Shown piece by piece: positions 36,413 to 45,207 of a stretch of 64,000 nt of DNA; the first letter of the stretch is position 1; each line of letters starts with the position of its first letter. The notes under the pieces are model-generated. The model was not told where the DNA came from. It made no database searches and saw only the letters and a program-made list of their open reading frames with translations. Source of the stretch: Blastopirellula marina DSM 3645. GTDB lineage: Bacteria; Planctomycetota; Planctomycetia; Pirellulales; Pirellulaceae. The stretch covers positions 2,108,855 through 2,172,854 of the forward strand of contig NZ_CH672376.1 of assembly GCF_000153105.1 (NCBI RefSeq), given 5' to 3'. The position numbers and the translations under genes are program-made.

Positions 36413-37846
36413 CTACCGAAACAGCTTCCGGCAGAGCCAGGTGTGCGGCAAGTCTGGCGTCACCAGCTTCTCTTCGCGGCCGTATCGCCGCAGCAGCGCT
36501 TCGGCGGCGAGTCGACCGCTGCGGATGGCTCCTTCCATCGTGGCGGGCCAGCCGGTCTTGGTCCAATCGCCGGCTAAAAATAGACCGGTGACCGGCGTCG
36601 ACTGCGGAGGACGAATGGCTTCCAGCCCGGGGACTGCAGAAAAGACCGCCGCCTTTTGCGTAAGCACGCGAGCAAACAAAGGGGATGCGGCGATTGGCCA
36701 CAACTCGGCCAGTTCACGCGTCACCGCGGCGATGATCGCCGCCTGATCGCCGGACGGCAGATCGTGCGATGCGCTGATCACCACTTGATAGTAGTAAGCC
36801 GCGGATTGACCGTCATGCGGTGATGTCGCTGCGCCATGGGCGAAGAGCCACTGACTGGTTCGATCAAGCAGAACCGCATGCGGCAAATCGGTAATCGGCT
36901 TTTCAAACCAGAGATGAACGCTGGTGATTGGCGCATGGTTAATCTGGTCGACGCGGGCCAGATCAGGGACCTTTTCAAACAAGCGCGGCGACAATACCGC
37001 TTTGACGCGACGACCGGGAATCGCCAACACGACGTTTTCAAATTGCAGCGTCGCTTCGTCTTTCACCGAAACGCTGAATCCGCCGCCGACCGATTTGCGA
37101 AAGACTTCGTCGACCGGCGATTCCATCTCGATGCGAACTCCGCGGTCAAACAGACTGCGCGCGATCCCCTCTTCGTAGATCTGCCCCAGCGGCGCGGCCG
37201 GAAGGTGCAAATCGGCCGCGTGATGATGTGCCAAAAATCCGTCGATCATCACCTTACGCGCGGCGGCGACTGAGGTCTTCTCAATCGAATCCCCCAGCGC
37301 GCTGACCAGGATGATTTCCCAAAAGCGACGAATGACGTCGGCCGATTGCTTTTGCATTCGCAGCCAAGGCCCCACGCACAGCGATTCGGCTTGTTCCTCG
37401 GAGAGTCGCGCCATACGGCGCAGCGCTGTGCCGATCCCGAGACGTTCTCCCATCGTGAGATAGCTTTGTCGCCAGAACGCCGGAACCAGATGCAGCGGAG
37501 CCGGCAACGCTTCGACCGGCGCAAAAGGGTACGTTTTCCCCTGCGCATCGATGAAGTGCAGTCGTCGCTCGCGGCGAAAGTACGCAGCGACGCCGGTTTG
37601 CTCGCAGAAATCGAGAAAGTTGGTGCAGCAGCCCATCGCGACATGCTGACAATGATCAAAAAGTTGTCCGGTCGCTTCCTCTTTAAACGAACCGGCGCGT
37701 CCCCCCAAATAGCGCCGCGATTCGAGCAACGTGACCAACATGCCGCTGCGTGACAGCGCTTCGGCCGCCGCGAGTCCGGCGAGCCCGCCGCCCACGACTG
37801 CGACCGAAGGCCGGTGCGCCGCTTCACTTCGTTTGCCAGACTTCAT
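36413..37846 (-). CDS. hpnE: hydroxysqualene dehydroxylase HpnE
   Basis: A 477-residue FAD-dependent amine-oxidase/desaturase-fold protein that converts hydroxysqualene to squalene. It has the dinucleotide motif VAVVGGGLAGLAAAEALSRSG near residue 15-35, split around the GxGxxG glycines, then LLESRRYLGGRAGSF. HpnE-like blocks include LFDHCQHVAMGCCTNFLDF, FWEIILVSALGD and a C-terminal GLFLAGDWTKTGWPATMEGA. The ATG overlaps the hpnD stop by one base (TGATG). It is last in hpnC-hpnD-hpnE. Order and identity with the known squalene operon make the call firm. Confidence 0.93.
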   Translation of the reverse strand: MKSGKRSEAAHRPSVAVVGGGLAGLAAAEALSRSGMLVTLLESRRYLGGRAGSFKEEATGQLFDHCQHVAMGCCTNFLDFCEQTGVAAYFRRERRLHFIDAQGKTYPFAPVEALPAPLHLVPAFWRQSYLTMGERLGIGTALRRMARLSEEQAESLCVGPWLRMQKQSADVIRRFWEIILVSALGDSIEKTSVAAARKVMIDGFLAHHHAADLHLPAAPLGQIYEEGIARSLFDRGVRIEMESPVDEVFRKSVGGGFSVSVKDEATLQFENVVLAIPGRRVKAVLSPRLFEKVPDLARVDQINHAPITSVHLWFEKPITDLPHAVLLDRTSQWLFAHGAATSPHDGQSAAYYYQVVISASHDLPSGDQAAIIAAVTRELAELWPIAASPLFARVLTQKAAVFSAVPGLEAIRPPQSTPVTGLFLAGDWTKTGWPATMEGAIRSGRLAAEALLRRYGREEKLVTPDLPHTWLCRKLFR

Positions 37847-38733
37847 CAGCGCGAGACCGTCGTCGGAGTGGAGAAATCAAAGAGTTGGGCCAGCATCAAC
37901 GAGGTGACGATCCGCATTTTCTTCCAAGATCCTACCGAGACGCGCTGCCGTAGCACGGCGGTTGGATCTTGCTCGATGCGGGCGAGCAAACCTCGATAGG
38001 TGCAAAACATCGCCGGAAAAATCTTGCGGCCATCGGCATGCAGCAGCGACTGCAACGGTTCGGCCTGGTCGTAAAATTGTTCGGCCCGCTGGATTTGAAA
38101 TTGCATCAGTTCGCGAAAACCGTCGGTCGCGCGGCTGGTCGCAAAGTCATCGATCGAGACGTCGAAACGGGTCATTTCGTCTTGCGGCAGATAGAGTCTG
38201 CCGGCTAACGCATCTTCGTGCAGGTCGCGGAGGATGTTGGTCCATTGGAACGCGTAGCCGCAAGCAAGCGCCGGCGGGATCGCCGCTTCCCCTTGAAAAC
38301 CCCAGACGTGCAAACAGGCCAGACCTACCGCGGCCGCAACCTGGTAGCAGTAATGTTGCGACTCGGCGAATGTGGGAAACGGCTGCGGCGTCAAATCTCG
38401 CTCGACGCCGTCGATCACCGCAGTGAGATACTCGACTGGAATTTCGTTGCGGCGGATCGTATCGACGAGCGCCGGCAAACGAGGATCGCTCGGCGTTTCT
38501 CCGGCGAGCGCGGCGTGCAGGTCATGCCGCCATTGCTTGAGCGCGGTTTGCTTTTCGAGCAGGTCGCCGGGCTGATCTCCCAAATCATCTGTTTGTCGCA
38601 TGAACGCATAGAGCGCATACATCGCTTGGCTCTTGGGACGCGGCAAGAGCATGAACGACATGACGAAGTTCGAGCCGGATTGCTTGGCCACCTTGCGGCA
38701 ATAGGCGTAACTGTCGGCGAGCGAGTGCGTCAA
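37846..38733 (-). CDS. hpnD: presqualene diphosphate synthase HpnD
   Basis: 295 residues. It joins two farnesyl diphosphates to presqualene diphosphate. Asp-rich motifs are DDLGD (49-53) and DLHED (170-174, in NILRDLHEDALAGRLYLP). I place the start at TTG 38733: it overlaps the hpnC stop as TTGA and has GGAGG seven bases upstream, and MTHSLADSYAYCRK then matches the family N-terminus. An ATG at 38829 would add 32 residues and overlap hpnC by 100 bases. It is flanked by hpnC and hpnE. Confidence 0.92.
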   Translation of the reverse strand: MTHSLADSYAYCRKVAKQSGSNFVMSFMLLPRPKSQAMYALYAFMRQTDDLGDQPGDLLEKQTALKQWRHDLHAALAGETPSDPRLPALVDTIRRNEIPVEYLTAVIDGVERDLTPQPFPTFAESQHYCYQVAAAVGLACLHVWGFQGEAAIPPALACGYAFQWTNILRDLHEDALAGRLYLPQDEMTRFDVSIDDFATSRATDGFRELMQFQIQRAEQFYDQAEPLQSLLHADGRKIFPAMFCTYRGLLARIEQDPTAVLRQRVSVGSWKKMRIVTSLMLAQLFDFSTPTTVSR

Positions 38734-39689
38734 AGGAGCGCCTCCGGCGTTGCGGCGATCGATTGGCGTGAACCGCGCGAAAAGGTGCGCCGCGTCAGGC
38801 AACCAAGCAGCAGTTGCAGCTTGCGCCATTTGCCGACGGTGGGGCGAGATTTCAGTACGTCAAAATTTTGTCGGCGAATCGCCTGGCAGATCGCCAGCCC
38901 GCCGGCCAGAAACAGTTCGATATCAAGCCGTAACTGCGGCGCGATCTGGTCCATCAAGGGACGACCCGCGTGCAAATATTGCTCGGCCCGCTCGACTTCG
39001 TATTGCAACAGTTGCCGAAATGGGGGAGTCGCGACGCTCGAAGCGAGCATTTCTTCCGTCACCCCAAATTTTTGGCGATCTTCTTCCGGTAGGTAAATAC
39101 GGCCGATCGCATAGTCGCGCGCCACATCTTGCCAAAAATTGGCCAGTTGCAGCCCGGTGCAGATCGAATCGGAGAGCTTCACGGTTTCGGCGTGGGAGGA
39201 CCGCCCCAGATAGAGGACGAGTCGCCCGACGGGGTTGGCCGAATTTTCGCAGTAGGTGAGCAGTTGCTCATGCGTCGCGTACCGTTTGACCCGCTGGTCC
39301 TGCTCGAAAGCGGTCAGCAGGTCGGCCAGCGGCTCGATCGGAATCTCAAACTGGCGAATCGTCTCGGCCAGCGCGACAAACACGGGATGCCAGGTCTGAC
39401 CTCGATAACAAGCGTCGAGTTCGGATCTCCACCATGCGAGCAGCTGCAGACTGCGAGCGTCGTCTCCCACTTCGTCAGCCAGATCGTCGGACCAGCGGCA
39501 GTAAGCGTAGACGTGGGCGAAATGAGGGCGCAACTCTTGCGGCAGAAGCCAGCTAGCGACGGTGAAATTTTCGTAATGGCTTTTTGTCAGCTGTTGGCAA
39601 TAATCGGTCGCCGCCGCGAGCGAACAGGGCTCGTGCTGAGAATTGGGACCGTATTGTTGAAGCTGCCGCTCAAATCGTGAATCGGGCAC
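38730..39689 (-). CDS. hpnC: hydroxysqualene synthase HpnC
   Basis: 319 residues of the squalene/phytoene synthase fold. HpnC turns presqualene diphosphate into hydroxysqualene. Motifs: CRWSDDLADEVG (Asp68, Asp69, Asp72) and FWQDVARDYAIGRIYLPEED (Asp188, Asp192) for Mg-diphosphate binding. It opens the hpnCDE operon, 111 bases from the divergent ispH. The operon makes squalene, which in planctomycetes feeds hopanoids or sterols, or C30 carotenoids; no cyclase or carotenoid gene lies in the window. Confidence 0.93.
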   Translation of the reverse strand: MPDSRFERQLQQYGPNSQHEPCSLAAATDYCQQLTKSHYENFTVASWLLPQELRPHFAHVYAYCRWSDDLADEVGDDARSLQLLAWWRSELDACYRGQTWHPVFVALAETIRQFEIPIEPLADLLTAFEQDQRVKRYATHEQLLTYCENSANPVGRLVLYLGRSSHAETVKLSDSICTGLQLANFWQDVARDYAIGRIYLPEEDRQKFGVTEEMLASSVATPPFRQLLQYEVERAEQYLHAGRPLMDQIAPQLRLDIELFLAGGLAICQAIRRQNFDVLKSRPTVGKWRKLQLLLGCLTRRTFSRGSRQSIAATPEALL

Positions 39690-39800
39690 GCGTTACATCC
39701 GCCTTGGGCGTCACGGTTCCGGAAGTTGGGGGGAGCAAACGCCGCTATCTGCCGCTGCGGCGATTCAGTATGATGCAATCGTAAGGAGAAGTGCGCTACG

Positions 39801-40742
39801 ATGAAAGTGATCCTCGCCAGTCCCCGCGGCTTTTGTGCCGGCGTCAACATGGCTATTGAGAGTCTCGACCTTGCTTTGCAGGCGTTTGGGGCGCCGGTCT
39901 ACGTCTATCATGAAATCGTCCACAACAAATATGTGGTGACCACCTTCAAAGAGAAGGGGGCGATTTTTATCGACGATTTGAACGAAGCGCCCGAAGGCTC
40001 GACGTTGCTCTTCAGCGCGCATGGGGTTTCGCCCGAAATTCGCCAGATGGCGAAGGACCGCAAACTCTTCGCAATCGACGCGACTTGCCCCCTGGTGACC
40101 AAAGTTCACCTTGAAGCGATTCGTTTCGCCAAACAACATTACACGATCTTTTTGATCGGCCACGAAGGTCACGACGAAGTGATCGGTACGATGGGGGAAG
40201 CCCCCGAGGCGATCATCTTGGTCGAATCGGCCGAGGATGTCCCCAATCTGCAAGTCGCCGACGGCAGCAAGTTGGCCTATCTGACGCAGACGACATTGTC
40301 CGTCGACGACGCCAATCGGATTATCGGTGCGCTCAAGCAGCGTTTTCCGCAGGTGATCGGTCCGCCGAAAGAAGATATCTGCTACGCAACGCAAAATCGC
40401 CAGGAAGCGGTGCGCATTTTGGCGACCGAGGCCGATTTGGTGCTGGTGCTGGGAAGCCAGAACAGCTCGAACAGCCAACGGCTGAAAGAACTGGCGCGAG
40501 AATCAGGGACGAAGGGCTATTTGCTCGACGGAGCTTCCGACTTGAAGCCAGAGTGGTTTGAAGGGGTGGAAACGGTCCTGGTCACCGCCGGCGCTAGTGC
40601 GCCCGAAGAAGTTGTGCAGGAATGTCTCGACTATCTAGTTGAGAATCACGGCGCCCAAATCACGCCGCACAGCATTCGCGAAGAGCAGGTTCACTTTCCG
40701 CTGCCGCGCGAACTGCGAGAGAAGGCGCTGCCGAAGGCGTAA
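39801..40742 (+). CDS. ispH: 4-hydroxy-3-methylbut-2-enyl diphosphate reductase
   Basis: 313 residues, the standard length of IspH, the last step of the MEP pathway giving IPP and DMAPP. The three iron-sulfur cysteines are visible: Cys12 (RGFCAGV), Cys96 (DATCPLVTKVH) and Cys194 (EDICYATQNRQ). The conserved SAHG and GHEGHDEV blocks and the NSSNSQRL and TAGASAPE substrate loops are present. It is divergent from hpnCDE, so IPP supply and squalene synthesis share an intergenic promoter region. A hairpin terminator follows. Confidence 0.96.
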   Translation: MKVILASPRGFCAGVNMAIESLDLALQAFGAPVYVYHEIVHNKYVVTTFKEKGAIFIDDLNEAPEGSTLLFSAHGVSPEIRQMAKDRKLFAIDATCPLVTKVHLEAIRFAKQHYTIFLIGHEGHDEVIGTMGEAPEAIILVESAEDVPNLQVADGSKLAYLTQTTLSVDDANRIIGALKQRFPQVIGPPKEDICYATQNRQEAVRILATEADLVLVLGSQNSSNSQRLKELARESGTKGYLLDGASDLKPEWFEGVETVLVTAGASAPEEVVQECLDYLVENHGAQITPHSIREEQVHFPLPRELREKALPKA

Positions 40743-40806
40743 AATTCTTCACGCTAGAACGCTGCGCGTTTTGATGTTGCGCTATCTTGAAGCGGCGCAC
40801 TTGCGA

Positions 40807-40834
40807 CCGCAATCTCCGTGAGATTGCGGATTTT
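40807..40834 (+). terminator. intrinsic terminator of ispH
   Basis: CCGCAATCT (40807-40815) pairs with AGATTGCGG (40821-40829) over a 5-base loop and is followed by ATTTT. It lies 64 bases past the ispH stop. Confidence 0.75.
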
Positions 40835-40860
40835 CCAGGAAATAGGAAATCGTCAAGCCG

Positions 40861-40950
40861 ATCGTAGCCCGACGCGCGAGCCAAGAGCAAGCGGTTCAAC
40901 GACTCGAACTACCCAGCCGAATTCCCTCGGCTCGCGCCGCGGGCTACGAT
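40861..40950. repeat. dispersed hairpin repeat, copy C
   Basis: The left arm is ATCGTAGCCCGACGCGCGAG. The reverse complement of the right arm is ATCGTAGCCCGCGGCGCGAG. It lies between ispH and the convergent GDRPGN repeat gene and shares the TCGTAGCCCG end with copy B at 36244-36346. The middle loop differs between copies. Confidence 0.8.
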
Positions 40951-41012
40951 GAAGTGCGAGTCGCTATTTCTGGTGAACCTGCCGAAAAGCACAACCTCAC
41001 AACTTGCGCATC

Positions 41013-41044
41013 AACAAAGGCGCCGCGGCAAGGCCGCCGGCGCC
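41013..41044 (-). terminator. probable terminator of the GDRPGN repeat gene
   Basis: On the minus strand GGCGCCG pairs with CGGCGCC, extended inward with one bulge, then TTTGTTG follows. It lies 21 bases past the stop at 41065. The T-run is short. Confidence 0.5.
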
Positions 41045-41064
41045 ATTGTTTTGCTAACGACTTG

Positions 41065-43266
41065 CTACGGACCAAATGGATCGACGGCGTTGGGATCCGC
41101 CACGGTTGGGTCGCCCGCGGCCGGCGCCTCTTTGTTTTCCGGCAAGCGAACCAGCATCCAGGTCTGCGTCTTTTCTTCACCAAAGTGAATCAAGAGCGGC
41201 GTTTCGTCCTGGGTCAGGTTGTAGATGCCGGTTTCCATGACCGTGCTGGTCTTGTCACCGATCGTCCAAGCGGCGCGTTGCGAATCTTTGTCGACACTCC
41301 CCTGCACCGGCAAGTTGGTCTTGGTTTCGGTGTTGTAGTAAGTGCCGGCGATGATCCCGTCTTTGTCGACCGCCAACTGCAGATACATGATCGGATCCCC
41401 TTCGTCCTGGTTGGCCAGGGCGAAGACGCCGAGCGGCATCCAGTTCTCGCCGTTCTCATCGGTCGGCGGATTGGCGGCGAGCGCTTCTCGACCGACGGCG
41501 GCATAGTCCGACGCTTGTTGAGCGTACTGCACCGTCGTCGCGACTGGCGCGTCGTTAATGTAGACGTACTGCGTGTCGTAAATCACGTTATCGCCGTAGT
41601 AGTAATAGCAAGGAGTTCCCCAAGTGTTGCCCCAGTAGAACCACGAAGTGAGTCCCACCGGCGTCGACCAACGCCACCAATATCCAGGATACGGGCGATA
41701 GTTGTAGAAACCCCAACGGTTGTAACCGGCGTTGTTCCAACCCCAGAAACCGGAGTTCCAGTTGTTGCGACCGCTCCAATAGTTGTAGCGATTACGAACG
41801 TGGTTGCCGCGGTTCTGCCAGTTGTTCCAATGGGCGTCGTGTCCAGGACCATGCGGATGGTTGGGACGAACGACATTCCCGTTGCCGGGACGATTGGGGC
41901 GGTCCCCGTTGCCGGGCCGATCCCCGTTGCCGGGCCGATCACCGTTGCCGGGCCGATCACCGTTGCCGGGCCGATCACCGTTGCCGGGCCGATCACCGTT
42001 GCCGGGTCGATCACCGTTGCCGGGTCGATCACCGTTGCCGGGCCGATCGCCGTTGCCGGGCCGATCACCGTTGCCGGGCCGATCACCGTTGCCGGGTCGA
42101 TCACCGTTGCCGGGTCGATCACCGTTGCCGGGTCGATCACCGTTGCCGGGCCGATCACCGATGCCGGGTCGATCACCCATGCCGGGGCGATCACCGTTGC
42201 CGGGCCGATCACCGTTGCCGGGCCGATCACCGTTGCCGGGTCGATCGCCGTTACCGGGCCGATCACCGTTACCGGGCCGATCCCCGATGCCGGGTCGATC
42301 TCCGTTGCCGGGCCGATCTCCGTTGCCGGGCCGATCACCCATGCCGGGCCGATCCCCGATGCCGGGTCGATCACCGATGCCGGGTCGATCCCCGATGCCG
42401 GGTCGATCACCGATGCCGGGCCGATCTCCATTGCCGGGTCGATCACCGATTCCGGGGCGGTCACCACTACCGGGGCGGTTGTTATTGCCGGGGCGATTGA
42501 TGTTGCCTGGAAGAGTCGTAGGTCGATCCCCTGCGGCAGGGCGATTGGGGCGATCTAGATTTCCCACGTTTGGTCGAGTGGGCCGAGTCGTGTTGCCCGG
42601 CTGCGTCGTAGGTCGATTGGCGCCAGGTCGGCTACCGGTGATGCCCAAGAAATCATTCAGCTGCGTATTCGAGGGGCGCTCCTGGAGTCGACTACCGCCT
42701 CTGTTGTCAAAATTGGGACGTGCCGTGATGTTCGGTCGGCTGCTACTGGAATTGCCCGGACGCGAAATTTCTGGACGACCGTTACCAGGCGTGCCAGAGC
42801 CGGGGCGATTGTTGTTACCGAGCGAAGGGCGATTGCTACCGAGCGACGAGCGATCCAACGTCGGCAGCGAGTTCTGCCGATTGGAGGTCGTCGGTCGATT
42901 GGCGCTGGGACGACTAGAAACTGCCGGTCGACTTACGGAAGGGCGACTGCTGCTGCTTGGCAAACGGGTCGAAGGTCGGCTTGGGGAGGGTCGACTTGCT
43001 GACGGGCGGCTCATCGAGGGACTTCGCCCTGCTCCGCCAGAGTTAGCGCTGGCGCGGGATCCTCCTCCAAAACTGCCGCTGGGACGAGCGCTCGGGCGCC
43101 CGGCGTTCATGTGTCCGCCGCCGCCACCGCCGCCACCGCCGCTCATGCGGGCCCCGCCCCCATGACCTCCTCCGCCGCCGCCACCAAAGCCGCGGGCAAA
43201 GGCTGCGCTAGGCAGCACGAGGGCTGATACGATTAATCCGGTCAGAAAAATATTTCGAGCGTGCAT
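41065..43266 (-). CDS. exported Gly/Arg/Pro repeat protein (GDRPGN repeats)
   Basis: About 733 residues. The ATG at 43266 has GAGG six bases upstream and starts the signal peptide (MHARNIFLTGLIVSALVLPS AAFARG, given in two parts). A poly-Gly segment comes first, then a Ser/Arg/Pro region. About 30 tandem GDRPG(N/I/M) hexapeptides follow, then a Trp/Asn/Tyr-rich block (NYWSGRNNWNSGFWGW). The C-terminal beta domain of about 180 residues contains IMYLQLAVDKDGIIAGTYYN. The function is unknown; a surface or matrix protein is likely. The gene follows the SnoaL-like gene by 60 bases on the same strand. Confidence 0.85.
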   Translation of the reverse strand: MHARNIFLTGLIVSALVLPSAAFARGFGGGGGGGHGGGARMSGGGGGGGGGHMNAGRPSARPSGSFGGGSRASANSGGAGRSPSMSRPSASRPSPSRPSTRLPSSSSRPSVSRPAVSSRPSANRPTTSNRQNSLPTLDRSSLGSNRPSLGNNNRPGSGTPGNGRPEISRPGNSSSSRPNITARPNFDNRGGSRLQERPSNTQLNDFLGITGSRPGANRPTTQPGNTTRPTRPNVGNLDRPNRPAAGDRPTTLPGNINRPGNNNRPGSGDRPGIGDRPGNGDRPGIGDRPGIGDRPGIGDRPGIGDRPGMGDRPGNGDRPGNGDRPGIGDRPGNGDRPGNGDRPGNGDRPGNGDRPGNGDRPGMGDRPGIGDRPGNGDRPGNGDRPGNGDRPGNGDRPGNGDRPGNGDRPGNGDRPGNGDRPGNGDRPGNGDRPGNGDRPGNGDRPGNGDRPGNGDRPNRPGNGNVVRPNHPHGPGHDAHWNNWQNRGNHVRNRYNYWSGRNNWNSGFWGWNNAGYNRWGFYNYRPYPGYWWRWSTPVGLTSWFYWGNTWGTPCYYYYGDNVIYDTQYVYINDAPVATTVQYAQQASDYAAVGREALAANPPTDENGENWMPLGVFALANQDEGDPIMYLQLAVDKDGIIAGTYYNTETKTNLPVQGSVDKDSQRAAWTIGDKTSTVMETGIYNLTQDETPLLIHFGEEKTQTWMLVRLPENKEAPAAGDPTVADPNAVDPFGP
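41881..42497 (-). repeat. 18-bp tandem repeat array in coding sequence
   Basis: Over thirty units of 18 bases (plus strand CCGTTGCCGGGCCGATCA and variants) encode GDRPGN hexapeptides. Third-base variants are mixed along the array (CCGATC, CGATCA, CCGATG), and Asn, Ile and Met alternate at position six. The period is a multiple of three, so copy-number change keeps the frame. The antisense frames also stay open. Confidence 0.95.
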
Positions 43267-43326
43267 GACGCGCCTCATGTTGGTTCGGTTGTTTGTCCCG
43301 GCAAGTTGGACAAATAGCATCTTGGG

Positions 43327-44244
43327 TTATTGTTCGGGCTGTCGGACCACATGGAAAGGTCCAAGATCAGGAAGCAGCTCTCCGTCAAGCGTGCGACAGA
43401 TCGATCGCGACTCATATTTATCGTCGGCCGTGCGACGCATCGTGCGCAGGGACGAAGCCTTGCGAGCGTCGGGCAAAACGCCGGTCGAGCGGACAAACCA
43501 GCGTCCATCTTCTTCGACCCATTTTTCTTCGGCGAATCCACCATCCGAATCGAACACCCAGCCGCGAATACATTGCTGGGCTGGATCCCAGCCGATGACT
43601 TCGGTCCCGTCCAGATCGACCACATCGGACACATAGACTTTGAAGGAACGGATCAAGAAGCATTCATTTTTGCTCCAGCGTCCAATCGTCTCGACGGTCG
43701 CTCCTTCCGAATCGTCAACCCAGCGGCCGACGAGCCAGGCCAACGGCTCTAGTTGCTGCCGGGCCAGAGAAACTTGCGGCTCGCTTGACAGCTGGTCGCT
43801 AATGATCGTTTCGTGAACGCTATCCAGTTTCCACGTTTTGTCTTCTTTGACATGAATCGCGGTGTAGGACAGCAGTTTTGGCGTTTCTCCGGAATGGGAA
43901 ATCCGCGCCGTTCCTTCTTCGACGGCGACATCGGGTTTCACGAAGCGGATCGAGTCGATTTCGACCGTCAATTCGGGCAGATCGCCCTGCTCGCAGCGCT
44001 CGGCGAATTGTCGGCGAATCGCGTCTCGGCCGACCACTTTTTCGCCGGTAGTACGGCAAAGATATTCGGCGTTTTTCGCCCAGTGTTCTGCGAGCCGGTC
44101 AGGATCGGCTGCATTAAATGCGGCGATGTACGAAACGACGTTGGCGGTGATTTCCTCCTCGGCGGTAAGAGGTTCTTCGGCTTGAATGATGCCAAATGTC
44201 AACATCGCCAGGCAAATTGCCGTTAGAAACGTTTGCGCCTTCAT
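43327..44244 (-). CDS. exported SnoaL/NTF2-like protein
   Basis: 305 residues. The signal peptide is MKAQTFLTAICLAMLTFGIIQA. Residues 25-150 form a SnoaL/DUF4440-like NTF2 fold (VVSYIAAFNAADPDRLAEHW, EVDS-like IDSIRFVKPDVAVEEGTA, HVKEDKTWKLDSVHET). A second domain from about 165 resembles DUF1579-type lipocalin-like proteins (LAWLVGRWVDDSEGATVET, VIGWDPAQQCIRGWVFDSDG). These planctomycete proteins are exported and of unknown role. It likely shares a transcript with the GDRPGN repeat gene downstream. Confidence 0.82.
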   Translation of the reverse strand: MKAQTFLTAICLAMLTFGIIQAEEPLTAEEEITANVVSYIAAFNAADPDRLAEHWAKNAEYLCRTTGEKVVGRDAIRRQFAERCEQGDLPELTVEIDSIRFVKPDVAVEEGTARISHSGETPKLLSYTAIHVKEDKTWKLDSVHETIISDQLSSEPQVSLARQQLEPLAWLVGRWVDDSEGATVETIGRWSKNECFLIRSFKVYVSDVVDLDGTEVIGWDPAQQCIRGWVFDSDGGFAEEKWVEEDGRWFVRSTGVLPDARKASSLRTMRRTADDKYESRSICRTLDGELLPDLGPFHVVRQPEQ

Positions 44245-44464
44245 AAATGTCCACCTTATTCGCCGGTATTGGTCAAACGAGCTAGCTTATCCACTCTGAT
44301 TTCTACGACTGGTAATGAATCAATCCAAACGCTTTCTCAAGAATTCCTGGAGAAACCTTCCCCTCTAACCGCAGAAATGCGCGTAGAATGCTCCAGATGC
44401 AGTGAAATTAGAACCTATGCTTGAAAAACCAAATCTCGTCTTCTTTATGCGGGACACACAAGTC

Positions 44465-45007
44465 ATGAATCGTACATTTGTTTGGGCCTCGGCCGCCCTG
44501 TTGGTTTTGGCCTCGTATTGCGGCGCGGCCCACGCGCAAGTCGCCTATTATGCGGCGCCTGCGGTTGTCGCCGCTCCGCCGGTCGTCGGTTATGTTCCAG
44601 AGCGCCGTGGACTGTTTGGATGGCGAACCTCGTATCGCCCGATTTACGGCGCTTATGCGGCGCCGGTCGTCGCGGCTCCGATCACGACCAACTATTACGC
44701 TCCGGCCTATGCGCCCCCGATCACCACCAATTACTATTCGCCGGCGCCAAGCGTCGTGACGACGAATTATTATTCGCCGGCCCCGACCACGACCTATTAC
44801 GGCGGAACGACATTGGCCGCACCAACCACGACGTATTACGGCGGCGCCGCGGCGGCTGCGCCGACGACCACCTACTACGGCGGAACGGAAGTGGTGAGTC
44901 CGACCACGACCTATTACGCTCCGACAACGTCGTTCTACGGTACTGTCCCCGCGACGACGCCGACGACCACCTACTACGCTCCGATGCAATCGATCATCGT
45001 TCCGTAG
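44465..45007 (+). CDS. exported Tyr/Thr/Pro repeat protein
   Basis: 180 residues from ATG 44465, which starts the signal peptide MNRTFVWASAALLVLASYCG; an earlier in-frame ATG at 44402 would bury it. The mature protein is low complexity, with repeats PTTTYYGG, ITTNYYAPAYAPP and VVTTNYYSPAP. It contains few charged residues. Such Tyr-rich exported proteins are common in planctomycetes and are probably structural. A strong terminator follows the stop. Confidence 0.8.
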   Translation: MNRTFVWASAALLVLASYCGAAHAQVAYYAAPAVVAAPPVVGYVPERRGLFGWRTSYRPIYGAYAAPVVAAPITTNYYAPAYAPPITTNYYSPAPSVVTTNYYSPAPTTTYYGGTTLAAPTTTYYGGAAAAAPTTTYYGGTEVVSPTTTYYAPTTSFYGTVPATTPTTTYYAPMQSIIVP

Positions 45008-45044
45008 TCCACCGCGGTCTTTAGCCGCGACAAACGCGAATTCC

Positions 45045-45076
45045 AACGCGACGAATTTCCCTCGTCGCGTTTTTTT
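45045..45076 (+). terminator. intrinsic terminator of the Tyr/Thr/Pro repeat gene
   Basis: A perfect 10-bp stem (AACGCGACGA at 45045-45054 with TCGTCGCGTT at 45062-45071) over a 7-base loop, running into seven T (45070-45076). Confidence 0.93.
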
Positions 45077-45110
45077 ATGCGCAGCGTCGAAAGAACAGGC
45101 CAGGAAATAT

Positions 45111-45140
45111 TTGAGCAATGCAGGCGACATTCGTTATAAT
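45111..45140 (+). promoter_or_regulatory. sigma70-type promoter
   Basis: TTGAGC (45111-45116) and a perfect TATAAT (45135-45140) are separated by 18 bases, 67 bases before the winged-helix gene at 45208 and past the terminator of the preceding gene. Confidence 0.6.
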
Positions 45141-45207
45141 CAGCGCGCCCCCCACGTCTGCATGTTCATCGACGCACTTTGCGAGAATTCGCCTACGAGG
45201 GAAAACT

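Noticed and set aside
41881-42497. Possible CRISPR array
   Set aside because: The units are contiguous 18-mers with no spacers and lie in a coding frame.
41804-43165. Long plus-strand frame of about 450 codons rich in PGRSPL repeats
   Set aside because: It mirrors the minus-strand GDRPGN gene. The 18-bp period keeps all frames open. The minus-strand frame has the signal peptide, a ribosome site and a folded C-terminal domain.
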